In this document: positions 51,011 through 59,088 of the stretch, piece after piece | Numbering within the stretch: the first letter of the stretch is position 1 | Layout of the letters: each line of letters opens with the position of its first letter | Assembly (NCBI RefSeq): GCF_009746625.1 | Contig: NZ_VWXL01000058.1 | Coordinates: 111,619 to 175,618 of the forward strand | DNA length: 64,000 nt | Direction of reading: 5' to 3' | DNA from: Caproicibacter fermentans | GTDB lineage: Bacteria > Bacillota > Clostridia > Oscillospirales > Acutalibacteraceae | The notes under the pieces: generated by a model | Database searches by the model: none | What the model was told of the DNA's origin: nothing | Seen by the model: the letters and a program-made list of their open reading frames with translations, nothing else | Made by a program: the position numbers and the translations under genes

Positions 51011-51026
51011 TGTTAAAATTTTAACA
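51011..51026. promoter_or_regulatory. Rex-type redox operator
   Basis: TGTTAAAATTTTAACA is a perfect 16-bp palindrome matching the core of the Rex consensus TTGTTAANNNNTTAACAA. It starts 13 bp after the -10 box of the hydrogenase promoter, so bound Rex would block transcription when NADH is low. Confidence 0.75.
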
Positions 51027-51061
51027 CTGTATGCCGATTACAAATTTGAATGAGGGAATCT

Positions 51062-52504
51062 ATGAAATTCGAGTACGATAATGAAGCCAAACAGCTGAAA
51101 TTCGAGGTCTTGACAAGAGTTGCCCGATACACCTATGAAGGTACTCTGGAAGATCATCTGGAGGAGATGCCGTACGATATTATTCCGGGACCTCTTCCGA
51201 CATTCCGCTGCTGTGTTTACCGGGAAAGGGAAATTATCAGGGAACGCATGGTTTCAGCCCGGGGCGGCAATCTGCCGGGCCAGGGGGAACTGAACATTAT
51301 CGGCATTCTGCCGGCTGCTTGTGAAGGATGCCCGATCAGCAGGTTCCGCGTTACGGATAACTGCCAGCACTGCCTGGCTCAGAAATGCCGCGAAGCCTGT
51401 CCCTTCGGCGCAATTTCCATCACCCCGAAAGGAGCGTATATTGATCCTCAAAAATGCAGGGAATGCGGGCGTTGTGCCGCGGCATGCCCCTATAACGCCA
51501 TTTCGGACACCATGCGCCCCTGCGTTCGCTCCTGCCCGGTCAGCGCGATCGGCAAGGATCAGTATAAAAGGTCCGTCATTGATTACTCCCGCTGCATCAG
51601 CTGCGGGGCTTGCATGAAGAACTGCCCTTTCGGCGCCATTACCGACAGGTCCCAGATTGTTCAGATCATCGAGGCAATAAAAAGCGGCGTGAAGGTCGTA
51701 GCCTGTTTCGCGCCGGCCGCGGAAGGCCATTTCGGCACGGCAACCGCGGGTATGCTGAAAAGCGCCCTGAGAAAACTGGGCTTTGCGGACGCGCTGGAGG
51801 TTTCCCTTGGCGCCGACGCCGTCGCGGAACACGAAGCCCGGGAATTGAAAGAGGCTTTGGAAGCGGGAAGAAAAATGACCACGTCTTGCTGCCCCGCGTT
51901 TGTCGAGCTGATTGAGAAGCATTATCCCAAGCTGAAGGGAGTCGTTTCTCATACCATATCGCCCATGACGGCTGCCGCCCGCTATCTGCGGCTTCAGGAT
52001 CCGCAGACGAAAGTTGTGTTTGTCGGGCCGTGCGTCGCAAAGAAAAATGAAATACAAAAGGTTCCAGATACGGCGGACTATGTCCTCACGTTTGAAGAAT
52101 TGGCAGCTATGTTTACGGCCCGCGACATCGATGTGGAATCGGAGCAGGAATCGGAGCAGGACGGCAGCCGCGCGGGAAAAGGGTTCGCACAAAGCGGCGG
52201 AGTGTCCGGCGCCGTCGGCCAGGTCTTTCAGGAAGAAGGAATCGATTTACCGTTTTCCTGCGTAACATGCAACGGCATTCAGGAATGCAAAAAAACTCTC
52301 GCAATTTTGAACGCGGGCCGCCTTCCGGAAAATTTCGTGGAGGGAATGGCCTGTGAAGGAGGTTGTATTGCGGGTCCCGCCGGGATTGAAGCCCCAATGA
52401 AGATCCGGAAAAACCGGACGGCGATCCTGGCGAAGGCGGACAGCCGCTCGATTTCGGAAAATATTAAGGTAAAACATGATTTCTCACGGATTAAAATGGA
52501 ATAA
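51062..52504 (+). CDS. Monomeric [FeFe] hydrogenase, group B type
   Basis: 480-aa cytoplasmic iron-sulfur enzyme. The N-terminal half has a Cys-rich region (EGCPISRF) and 4Fe-4S motifs CQHCLAQKCREACPFGAI, CRECGRCAAACPYNAI and CISCGACMKNCPFGAI. The H-cluster motifs are MTTSCCPAFVELIEKHYP (L1), FVGPCVAKKNE (L2) and EGMACEGGCIAGPAG (L3). L1 TSCCP and the lone ferredoxin-type N-terminus point to group B rather than group A hydrogenases. It would evolve or oxidise hydrogen with ferredoxin. ATG 51062 after GAGGGA is chosen. No maturases HydEFG are nearby. Confidence 0.88.
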   Translation: MKFEYDNEAKQLKFEVLTRVARYTYEGTLEDHLEEMPYDIIPGPLPTFRCCVYREREIIRERMVSARGGNLPGQGELNIIGILPAACEGCPISRFRVTDNCQHCLAQKCREACPFGAISITPKGAYIDPQKCRECGRCAAACPYNAISDTMRPCVRSCPVSAIGKDQYKRSVIDYSRCISCGACMKNCPFGAITDRSQIVQIIEAIKSGVKVVACFAPAAEGHFGTATAGMLKSALRKLGFADALEVSLGADAVAEHEARELKEALEAGRKMTTSCCPAFVELIEKHYPKLKGVVSHTISPMTAAARYLRLQDPQTKVVFVGPCVAKKNEIQKVPDTADYVLTFEELAAMFTARDIDVESEQESEQDGSRAGKGFAQSGGVSGAVGQVFQEEGIDLPFSCVTCNGIQECKKTLAILNAGRLPENFVEGMACEGGCIAGPAGIEAPMKIRKNRTAILAKADSRSISENIKVKHDFSRIKME

Positions 52505-52544
52505 TTGCTGTAAATGTGATATCCTCATACTGAGGTGATTCCGG

Positions 52545-53462
52545 ATGAGTGAGATTGCGATTCATACGCAAAAACTGGGTAAATCCTACGACGGCGCCGT
52601 TTATGCACTCCATGATCTTTCACTGGAGATTCCAACCGGTGCCGTCTTTGGCTTTCTCGGCCCAAACGGGGCGGGTAAAACCACAACGATAAAACTTCTG
52701 TCGGGACTTTTGAAGCCAACGGAAGGGTCTTGTACCGTGCTTGGAATTCAGCCGGAAAAGAAACCTTCGGAGCTGCACCGCGTCTGCGGAATCGTAACCG
52801 AGACCGCCAGAATGTACGGCCGGCTGACCGGTATGGAAAACATGATGTTTTTCGGACAGGCTCAGGGGTTGGAACGAAGAGAAAGCAGGCAGCGGGCGGA
52901 AATATTATTGAAAAGTCTGGATTTGTGGGATTCGCGCGACAAAAAACTTGCGGATGATTCCACGGGAATGGTTCAGCGCCTGTCGCTGGCCCGAGCCATG
53001 ATTGCCAAACCGAAACTGCTCCTTCTGGATGAACCGACAAACGGACTCGACCGCGAATCGGTGCTTCATGTTAACTCGATGATACTGGACCTTGCCCGTC
53101 GGGAGGGCGTAACGGTTTTTCTTTGTACGCATCAGCTTCGCGATGCGCAGGAGCTGTGCGACAGCTTTGGAATTGTCAGCCGGGGTAAAATGCTTGCATG
53201 CGGCGATCTGGAGTCCCTCAGCCGCGAAGTCGGGCTTTCTCTTCAGGTACGATTTCGGCTGCGCGAGGGCAAGATCCCGGACGAGCTGCAACGGCTGGAC
53301 GATGAATCGTGGGGCAGGGACATTGCCGATGAGGAAGAAATGCCGAAGCTAATAAGCGGCCTGGTTTCTTCCGGCAATGAGATCTTTGAAGCGAAGCTGG
53401 TTCGTCCGTCCCTGGAGGACATCTATTCCAGATTCGTGGAGCTGAGGGGGAACGGAAAGTGA
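52545..53462 (+). CDS. ABC-2 type transporter ATP-binding protein
   Basis: 305-aa ATPase of the DrrA/Nod type. Walker A GPNGAGKTTTIKLLSGL, signature STGMVQRLSLARAM, Walker B LLLLDEPTNGLDRES, H-loop LCTHQLRDAQELC, and a C-terminal extension of about 80 aa as in drug exporters. GAGGTG precedes ATG 52545. Coupled to the next gene. Substrate unknown. Confidence 0.92.
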   Translation: MSEIAIHTQKLGKSYDGAVYALHDLSLEIPTGAVFGFLGPNGAGKTTTIKLLSGLLKPTEGSCTVLGIQPEKKPSELHRVCGIVTETARMYGRLTGMENMMFFGQAQGLERRESRQRAEILLKSLDLWDSRDKKLADDSTGMVQRLSLARAMIAKPKLLLLDEPTNGLDRESVLHVNSMILDLARREGVTVFLCTHQLRDAQELCDSFGIVSRGKMLACGDLESLSREVGLSLQVRFRLREGKIPDELQRLDDESWGRDIADEEEMPKLISGLVSSGNEIFEAKLVRPSLEDIYSRFVELRGNGK

Positions 53463-54256
53463 AAATTTTGTCTCCTGCCGAAAAAGCGCTGGCCTTTAGA
53501 GATTTTGAAGATATCTGGGATAATAAAACGTCGCGGAGCATCCTCATCCTTGTTCCGCTGGTTATGGTTTTACTGTTGCCAGTCGTCTTTCTGATCTTCT
53601 TTCTGAATGTCCCGATGACCAGAATGAACGGGGTAGAACAAATGCTTCTGCTTCTGCACGCACAGGCATCCGGAATGGACGAACGCCAGGGCATGTTTTA
53701 TTTGATGACGAATATGATCTGCCCGATGTTTTTTTTGATGATTCCTCTGATATCGTCCAGCGTGTCCGCGGCGTACAGCTTTGTTGGTGAAAAGGAGCAC
53801 GGCACTTTGGAAACTCTTCTGCTTACCCCGCTGGGCATCCGGAAAATATTGAAAGCGAAAGTGCTTGGGTGCGTTCTTCTTTCCGCCGTTGGAACCTGCG
53901 CCTCGTTTGTCCTTTTTTCCATTGTCATTGCCGTTGGAGACCTTATGCTATCCATGCCGTTCTATTTCAACTGGAACTGGCTCGTCCTTGTTTTTCTGCT
54001 TTCTCCGGCGGTTATGATTTTCGGCGTTGTGTTTATGGTCCTGACATCTGCGAAAAGTAAAAGTTATACGGAATCGGTTCAGACCTCCGCCTATCTTGTT
54101 CTTCCCATCGTGCTGCTGTTTACGGGGCAGTTTACCGGTTTGTATCAGGTCGGCGCGGAGCTGCTGCTTTTGATATCCTGCGTCCTGCTTGCGGTTGATT
54201 TTTTGATCTGGTTCCTTACGGCCCGCCTGTTTACTCCTGAAAAACTGCTGCGTTAG
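53459..54256 (+). CDS. ABC-2 type transporter permease
   Basis: 265-aa membrane protein. Six hydrophobic segments, the first at ILILVPLVMVLLLPVVFLIF. The stretch YSFVGEKEHGTLETLLLTPL is the classic ABC-2 coupling region. GTG 53459 overlaps the ATPase gene by four bases. Forms an exporter with it. Confidence 0.9.
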   Translation: MKILSPAEKALAFRDFEDIWDNKTSRSILILVPLVMVLLLPVVFLIFFLNVPMTRMNGVEQMLLLLHAQASGMDERQGMFYLMTNMICPMFFLMIPLISSSVSAAYSFVGEKEHGTLETLLLTPLGIRKILKAKVLGCVLLSAVGTCASFVLFSIVIAVGDLMLSMPFYFNWNWLVLVFLLSPAVMIFGVVFMVLTSAKSKSYTESVQTSAYLVLPIVLLFTGQFTGLYQVGAELLLLISCVLLAVDFLIWFLTARLFTPEKLLR

Positions 54257-54324
54257 TTGCCTGAATCAAAATTTCGGATTATAATAAAGGTATCTTTAGG
54301 AAATTCGAAAGGGAGTAAAGAAGG

Positions 54325-55158
54325 TTGGCTGCGGATTTGCACTGTCACACAAAAATGTCCGATGGTTCGGCGGGAATCGACGAGATTGTATTAATGGCGG
54401 AAAGAAGCGGGATTCCGGTGATTTCCGTAACGGATCACGACACCTTTTCCGGTTCGGTTCGGGCCGGCGTGATCGGAAAGCGTCATGGGGTTACGGTGAT
54501 TCCGGGAGCGGAATTTTCTTCGACGGATCCTTCCACAGGCCGCAGGGCGCATATTCTTTGTTACTTTTGCAAGCGTCCGGACCGCCTGGAATGCCTGTGC
54601 AAGCAGATGAGGGAGGAGCGCGGCCGCGCGGCCGCGGCCATGCTGCGCCGGGTCACAGAAATTTACCCCATTTCACAGGAAATGGTGATGCGCCGCGCAA
54701 AAGGGAGCACGGCGGTTTACAAGCAGCATATTATGCATGCGCTGATGGATGCCGGTTTTGCGGGTGAAATTTACGGTGCGGTTTACAGCCGTTTGTTCAG
54801 TCCGCAAAATGGTCTTGCCTATGTACCGGTTCGTTACCCGGAAGTGCACGATGTCATCAAAAGGATTCACGAGGCGGAGGGAATCGCTGTTCTGGCCCAT
54901 CCTGGCGAGTACGACAGCTACGAGCTTTTGGAACAGCTTGCCCGGGATCACGAAATTGATGGGGTGGAAGTCTGGCACCCCGGAAACAGGAAGGGCGACG
55001 AACAGCTGTTCATGGAAATCGCGCGCAAATACGATTTGATTATGACCGGCGGAACCGATTTTCACGGGATGTACAAAAAAGAAGCACAGCCGCTCGGCAC
55101 CTGCGTGACTCCGGACGACCAGCTTGAAAAGCTGATGAAAATCGGGGCAAGCTTGTAA
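54325..55158 (+). CDS. PHP-domain phosphoesterase (YciV/TrpH-like)
   Basis: 277-aa metal-dependent phosphoesterase. Motif I ADLHCHTKMSDGS, motif II SVTDHDTFSG, a conserved Glu in IPGAEFSS, motif III LAHPGEYDSYELLEQL and the final TGGTDFHG. This set matches the PHP family whose E. coli member (RNase AM) cuts 3',5'-bisnucleotides and 5' ends of RNA. TTG 54325 after AAGAAGG. Stands between an ABC pair and a TSCPD gene. Confidence 0.9.
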   Translation: MAADLHCHTKMSDGSAGIDEIVLMAERSGIPVISVTDHDTFSGSVRAGVIGKRHGVTVIPGAEFSSTDPSTGRRAHILCYFCKRPDRLECLCKQMREERGRAAAAMLRRVTEIYPISQEMVMRRAKGSTAVYKQHIMHALMDAGFAGEIYGAVYSRLFSPQNGLAYVPVRYPEVHDVIKRIHEAEGIAVLAHPGEYDSYELLEQLARDHEIDGVEVWHPGNRKGDEQLFMEIARKYDLIMTGGTDFHGMYKKEAQPLGTCVTPDDQLEKLMKIGASL

Positions 55159-55183
55159 GTTAACCATGTAAGGAGAGAAAACG

Positions 55184-55444
55184 TTGCAATACAGATATAA
55201 AACAAGAGGAACCTGTTCCACCGAAATGATGATCGATCTGGACGGAGATACGATCCGTTCCGTTAAAATAACCGGAGGCTGCAGCGGAAACCTGCAGGGA
55301 ATCTGTGCTTTGGTTCAGGGCCAAAAGGCCGAGGACGTTATTCGACTCCTTCAGGGAATCCGCTGCGGTCTGAAACCGACTTCCTGCCCCGATCAGCTGG
55401 CAAAAGCCCTCACGCTGGCCAGAGAGAAAAATCCGGAAACATAA
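55184..55444 (+). CDS. TSCPD-domain protein, TIGR03905 type
   Basis: 86-aa small protein. It contains GTCSTEMMIDLDGD, VKITGGCSGNLQGICALVQG and the name-giving TSCPDQLAKAL. TSCPD domains occur at the end of ribonucleotide reductases and as short stand-alone proteins of unknown function, probably metal- or nucleotide-binding through Cys. TTG 55184 follows AAGGAGAG. About 25 bp after the PHP gene and likely co-transcribed. Confidence 0.9.
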   Translation: MQYRYKTRGTCSTEMMIDLDGDTIRSVKITGGCSGNLQGICALVQGQKAEDVIRLLQGIRCGLKPTSCPDQLAKALTLAREKNPET

Positions 55445-55449
55445 GCTGA

Positions 55450-55481
55450 GGGCTGCGGATCAATGATCGCAGCCCTTTTTT
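55450..55481 (+). terminator. Intrinsic terminator
   Basis: GGGCTGCG and CGCAGCCC arms with inner ATC/GAT pairing around a short loop, then TTTTTT. Ends the PHP-TSCPD transcript. Confidence 0.92.
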
Positions 55482-55485
55482 GTAC

Positions 55486-55629
55486 TTAGCAACCGCAGCC
55501 GCCGCAATTGTCGCCACAGCCGCATCCGCCGCAGCTTCCACCGCCGGCACAGCAGACCCAGATGATGAGCAGGATGATAACCCAGGTGCAACTATTGTTA
55601 CCGCAGCCAAAGAAACCATTGTTACACAT
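55486..55629 (-). CDS. Small Gly/Cys-rich membrane peptide, HCB13-like
   Basis: 47-aa peptide on the minus strand, starting MCNNGFFGCGNNSC. A single hydrophobic segment TWVIILLIIWVCCAG is followed by a tail made almost only of Gly and Cys (CGGCGCGDNCGGCGC), 11 Cys in total. AAGGAGG sits nine bases before the ATG. Similar peptides are common in Ruminococcaceae-like clostridia, where they are labelled chorion class high-cysteine HCB protein 13. Function is not known; a spore-coat or envelope role has been suggested for similar small peptides. Another minus-strand frame across the same bases is a shadow. Confidence 0.8.
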   Translation of the reverse strand: MCNNGFFGCGNNSCTWVIILLIIWVCCAGGGSCGGCGCGDNCGGCGC

Positions 55630-55753
55630 TATTAATTTCCTCCTTTCGGTTTACAGTATATAATATTGCAACCGAACAAATCGTGTTACAAGTTTTCTTG
55701 CGATGGACATTTAAAAAATTGGGGCCGGAATAAGGCAGTGGGGGTGATTAATC

Positions 55754-56248
55754 ATGTTGTGTGAGTCCTGCGGGCGAAATCCGTCCGTGATTCGAGTCAA
55801 AGCGATTGTCGACGGGGAACCGGTGGAATGCGCGCTCTGCGCGGAATGTGCCCGCGAATTGGGCTATGCCAACCTGCTGTTTGTCTTGGGCTTTGAAAAT
55901 GACGGCGTTTTAAACGATTTTTTCCCCGGCGAGCCAAACGAAAGCGAAGCGCTGCGATGCCGCTGCTGCGGCGCGTCTTTTCAAGATATATTACGCAGCG
56001 GAAAAGTCGGCTGTGCTCAATGTTACAGAACGTTCGCCGCCCGGCTTGCGCCTTTTATCCGAAGAATTCACGGCAGCGTTTCCCATCGGGGTAAGACGGC
56101 GGGAGGGGGAGATTTGCCGCAGGTAGCGCCCAAAGCGCAGCTTAGCGTGATGCACCAACGTCTTCGCGAAGCAATTCAAAGCGAGGATTTTGAACAGGCG
56201 GCGGTTCTGCGCGACCGGATTCACGAAATGGAGGAAGGCGAAAAATGA
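55754..56248 (+). CDS. mcsA: McsA, zinc-binding activator with UVR motif
   Basis: 164-aa protein. Two Cys4-type zinc sites: CESCG with CALCAEC, and CRCCG with CAQCY. C-terminal UvrB/UvrC motif LREAIQSEDFEQAAVLRDRI. In Bacillus McsA activates the arginine kinase McsB in the CtsR/ClpC heat-shock system. Overlaps mcsB by four bases. No ctsR lies upstream. GGGGGTG precedes ATG 55754. Confidence 0.92.
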   Translation: MLCESCGRNPSVIRVKAIVDGEPVECALCAECARELGYANLLFVLGFENDGVLNDFFPGEPNESEALRCRCCGASFQDILRSGKVGCAQCYRTFAARLAPFIRRIHGSVSHRGKTAGGGDLPQVAPKAQLSVMHQRLREAIQSEDFEQAAVLRDRIHEMEEGEK

Positions 56249-57282
56249 AAAAGTGGTATGAAGCGGCAGCGCAGGACGCCGACGTTTCATCGGGGACTTT
56301 TATCAGTCTTGCGCGTAATCTGGAGGGTGTGCCGTTTCCGTCTAGAATGAGCATGTCCGACCGCCGTTTTGTCTGGGATAAAGTTCGGGAGACGCTGCTG
56401 AAAGCGGATGGTACGGAATACGGACGCTTTACAAAAATTTCTCTTGAGACTGTTCCCAGTGTGCACGCGGTTTCTTTGGCGGAAGCCGGCTTAATCAATG
56501 CGGAGACAGTAACGGACCGGGTTGGCTGCGGTTTAATTACAGCGCAGGATGAATCTCTTTCCGCCGCTGTCAACGGAGACGACCATCTGACGATTCTGTC
56601 GAAAGCAGCAGGTTTACAGCTTCAGGAAGCCTACTCTAAAGCGGATGGGCTGGACACGTTTCTCGACAGGAATTTGTCCTTTGCCTTTGACCGCCAGCTT
56701 GGGTATTTAACGCAGAATCCGTTTCACCTTGGAACTGGAATGATCGCATCCCTGCGGCTTCATCTTCCCGCTTTGCTGGAATCCGGATCAGTGGGAAGAA
56801 TCGCCCAAAATCTTGCGAAACTGGGGCTGACCCTTCGCAGCGTTTACGGTTCGGAATCAAATCCCCGCGGGGCTTTTTTTCGCCTTTCCAATCAGGTTAC
56901 AATGGGCATTTCGGAGCAGGAGGCCCTTACAAATCTTTCCAGTATGGCGAATCAAATCATCTCCCGCGAACGAAAAATGAGGGAGGACCTGATTCATCAG
57001 GTTTCCGTACAGGACACGGTGCTGCGAAATCTGGGCGTCCTTCAAAACGCTAGACTTTTGTCATTTGACGAATTTCTGGAGCGGGCCAGCGCGGTTCGGT
57101 TTGGGATTACATCCGGACTGGTCGGAGGTATTTCCGTCTGCGATATGGATACATTGATTTATAGAGTCCAGCCGGCGACTTTGACTTTTGAAAGCGGCGG
57201 GGCAATGACCGAGGAAGAACGTCAAAAGCATCGCGCATGTAAAGTGCGCGATGCGCTGAAACAAGGAATGGAGGATTCCTAA
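56245..57282 (+). CDS. mcsB: McsB-like arginine kinase homolog, apparently catalytically degenerate
   Basis: 345-aa member of the ATP:guanido phosphotransferase family by SLARNLEGVPFP, DDHLTI, FAFDRQLGYLTQN, HLGTGMIASLRLHLPAL and FFRLSNQVTMGISEQE. Key residues differ from known McsB: the SSRIRLARN nucleotide motif reads GTFISLARN, NEEDHIR reads NGDDHLT, TSCPTNVGTG (with the conserved Cys) reads TQNPFHLGTG, and the YGEG region reads YGSE. The fold is complete in length. It is probably a pseudokinase or has changed substrate. Coupled to mcsA, but clpC does not follow. Comparison with the family is from memory. Confidence 0.85.
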   Translation: MKKWYEAAAQDADVSSGTFISLARNLEGVPFPSRMSMSDRRFVWDKVRETLLKADGTEYGRFTKISLETVPSVHAVSLAEAGLINAETVTDRVGCGLITAQDESLSAAVNGDDHLTILSKAAGLQLQEAYSKADGLDTFLDRNLSFAFDRQLGYLTQNPFHLGTGMIASLRLHLPALLESGSVGRIAQNLAKLGLTLRSVYGSESNPRGAFFRLSNQVTMGISEQEALTNLSSMANQIISRERKMREDLIHQVSVQDTVLRNLGVLQNARLLSFDEFLERASAVRFGITSGLVGGISVCDMDTLIYRVQPATLTFESGGAMTEEERQKHRACKVRDALKQGMEDS

Positions 57283-57941
57283 TGGGGTTTGGTGATACTG
57301 TAAATCCGGAACTCGCGGCCGCATTGTTTTATTTGTTGGGTGAGTCTGTTCCCCATGATCCGAAACTTGAAAAGGAGGCCGGCAGCATCTGGGATTCCTT
57401 GAACGACAGGCAGCAGCTTCTTCTTAAAATTATTGAGTTGTGCGGAGAGCCGGTTGAGCCGCGTGAGCTGTATCTGTGCGAGAAGGCATACAGCTGGCTT
57501 GGCGGAAGCTATTGCAGGCAGACAATTCAATTTGCAACTCGGTATCTGGACAGCGAAGGATGGGACGCCCTTTCCGGAAGAGCTGAAATAGTGGAAGGAA
57601 TCCAGGTGGATTACGGGGAGTCAAGAAGAGCCGGTGTGCTGATTGACCTGGCCAAGGCTTTGGAGGAAACAGGCCGGTTGGAAGAGGCGTATTCAAAATA
57701 TTTGGATGCGTATGATCTGGCCCCATACAACGCGATGATCGCCGTAAAGGCTGCAGAGGTGCTGTCAATCAGCAGAGGACGGAAAGAGGCTTTGAATTTT
57801 CTGCTTCAGCAACGAAGCAGCCTTTATTATGAACCGGTTAAATACAAAGACTCTGCGGGCAATGTTCACAGAAACAAAGTCTTTCAGGAACTGATTGAAT
57901 CCCAGATTATTAAAATGCGGGGAAAAAGTGCCGGAATATAA
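57282..57941 (+). CDS. TPR-like protein of unknown function next to mcsB
   Basis: 219-aa soluble protein starting MGFGDTVNPELAAALFYLLG. Its middle and C-terminal parts are helical with a TPR-like repeat (LIDLAKALEETGRLEEAYSK, LDAYDLAPYNAMIAVKAAEV). No catalytic motif is seen. Its ATG shares one base with the mcsB stop codon, so it is translationally coupled in the position where clpC usually stands. It may be a partner or adaptor of the McsA/McsB-like pair. Confidence 0.75.
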   Translation: MGFGDTVNPELAAALFYLLGESVPHDPKLEKEAGSIWDSLNDRQQLLLKIIELCGEPVEPRELYLCEKAYSWLGGSYCRQTIQFATRYLDSEGWDALSGRAEIVEGIQVDYGESRRAGVLIDLAKALEETGRLEEAYSKYLDAYDLAPYNAMIAVKAAEVLSISRGRKEALNFLLQQRSSLYYEPVKYKDSAGNVHRNKVFQELIESQIIKMRGKSAGI

Positions 57942-57942
57942 G

Positions 57943-57976
57943 AAGCAGGCTGCCCGGTTATCGGGCAGCCTGCTTG
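57943..57976. terminator. Hairpin between convergent genes
   Basis: AAGCAGGCTGCCCG (57943-57956) and CGGGCAGCCTGCTT (57962-57975), a perfect 14-bp stem. T-runs are poor on both sides, but the place between convergent genes suggests termination. Confidence 0.7.
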
Positions 57977-57988
57977 GCTGTGTCAGCC

Positions 57989-58924
57989 TCAAGGGCTGTG
58001 CGTGTTAAAATCCGTTGCGATTTCCTTTTCACTGTCAGGTGGTGAATAGACAAAACGATCCAAATGATTTCCGCTGAAAAAATATTTTGGCGCGGTCGGT
58101 CGGTAAGAAAAATCGAACGTATCGATAATCACCAATTTTACTTTCATCCGTGCGGGAAGAATGCTCTTTATGTACACACTCGCCTGCTGCCCTGAAAAAA
58201 CATCCTCTTTTGTCTCCGCAAGACCGGCAAGGTTGGGTGACAGCTCAACGAAAATCCCGTAGGGCTCCACAGAACGGACGATTCCGGCGACCGTCTCGCC
58301 GGCTGAGAACATCGCCACGTTTTCCTCCCAGGTTCCCAACAGCTCCTTGTGGCTTAAGGTGATACGGTTGCTTTCTGCGGATTTGATCACGGTACGGATA
58401 TCCATGCCCACCGTAAAGCGTTCTCTAGGATGGTCGATGCGCGAAACGGAGATAGCATCAATCGGAAGCAGCGCGACGATTCCGCAGCCGATATCGGCAA
58501 AGGCGCCAAAGTTTTCAAGGTGGGTGATGCGGGCGTCGATGACGTCTCCGGGAATCAGATTTGATATATGTTCCTTCATGCATTTTTCCTGTGCGGCACG
58601 GCGTGAGAGAATCGCAGTAATGGTGCCGTCGGTTTTTTTTTCAAAACCCGTCACAAGAAAGCAGACAGGGCGGTTTACCCTGGAAATAATAGCAATATCT
58701 CGCGTTGTGCCCTCGCGGATTCCGAGGGCTCCCTCTTCGCGCGGAATCATTCCCTTCATACATCCCAAATCCACCAGCAGATTGTGCGAGCTGTCGCAGA
58801 CCAGCGCGCGTCCTTCCAAAATCTGTCCATCCCGGCAGGCGTCGTTAACCGCGGAAATACTTTGGGTTGCCGCGCGGTTTTCGGGTGTGTCGATCAACCA
58901 ACCTTCCGGATAGTACTCAAACAT
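57989..58924 (-). CDS. S1-domain RNA-binding protein (S1-like)
   Basis: 311-aa cytoplasmic protein with three S1-type OB folds: about residues 33-105 (LEGRALVCDSSHNLLVDLGC), 120-195 (GDVIDARITHLENFGAFADI) and 205-275 (AGETVAGIVRSVEPYGIFVE). Full-length ribosomal S1 has four to six such repeats, so this is a short S1 homolog typical of clostridia. It may bind mRNA or the ribosome. ATG 58924 follows AGGAGGGA. Monocistronic. Confidence 0.87.
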   Translation of the reverse strand: MFEYYPEGWLIDTPENRAATQSISAVNDACRDGQILEGRALVCDSSHNLLVDLGCMKGMIPREEGALGIREGTTRDIAIISRVNRPVCFLVTGFEKKTDGTITAILSRRAAQEKCMKEHISNLIPGDVIDARITHLENFGAFADIGCGIVALLPIDAISVSRIDHPRERFTVGMDIRTVIKSAESNRITLSHKELLGTWEENVAMFSAGETVAGIVRSVEPYGIFVELSPNLAGLAETKEDVFSGQQASVYIKSILPARMKVKLVIIDTFDFSYRPTAPKYFFSGNHLDRFVYSPPDSEKEIATDFNTHSP

Positions 58925-59088
58925 TTTCTTCCCTCCTTTTGATCTTCGTTTATCTATATGCGATATTTTTATGGGTAATACGTAATGAAAAAATTATTAA
59001 AATGTAAAAAGTTCATTCTGCGCTTGATTCTGCGCCGGTTCTATTATAAAATAGACAAGATAGTGATTTTCGGAAGGATTTCATAATA

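Noticed and set aside
51254..52192. 312-aa minus-strand frame
   Set aside because: Antisense to the hydrogenase gene, whose motifs are unmistakable.
55410..55619. 69-aa Ala-rich minus-strand frame
   Set aside because: It is a shadow of the Gly/Cys-rich peptide gene at 55486-55629, which has the proper RBS.
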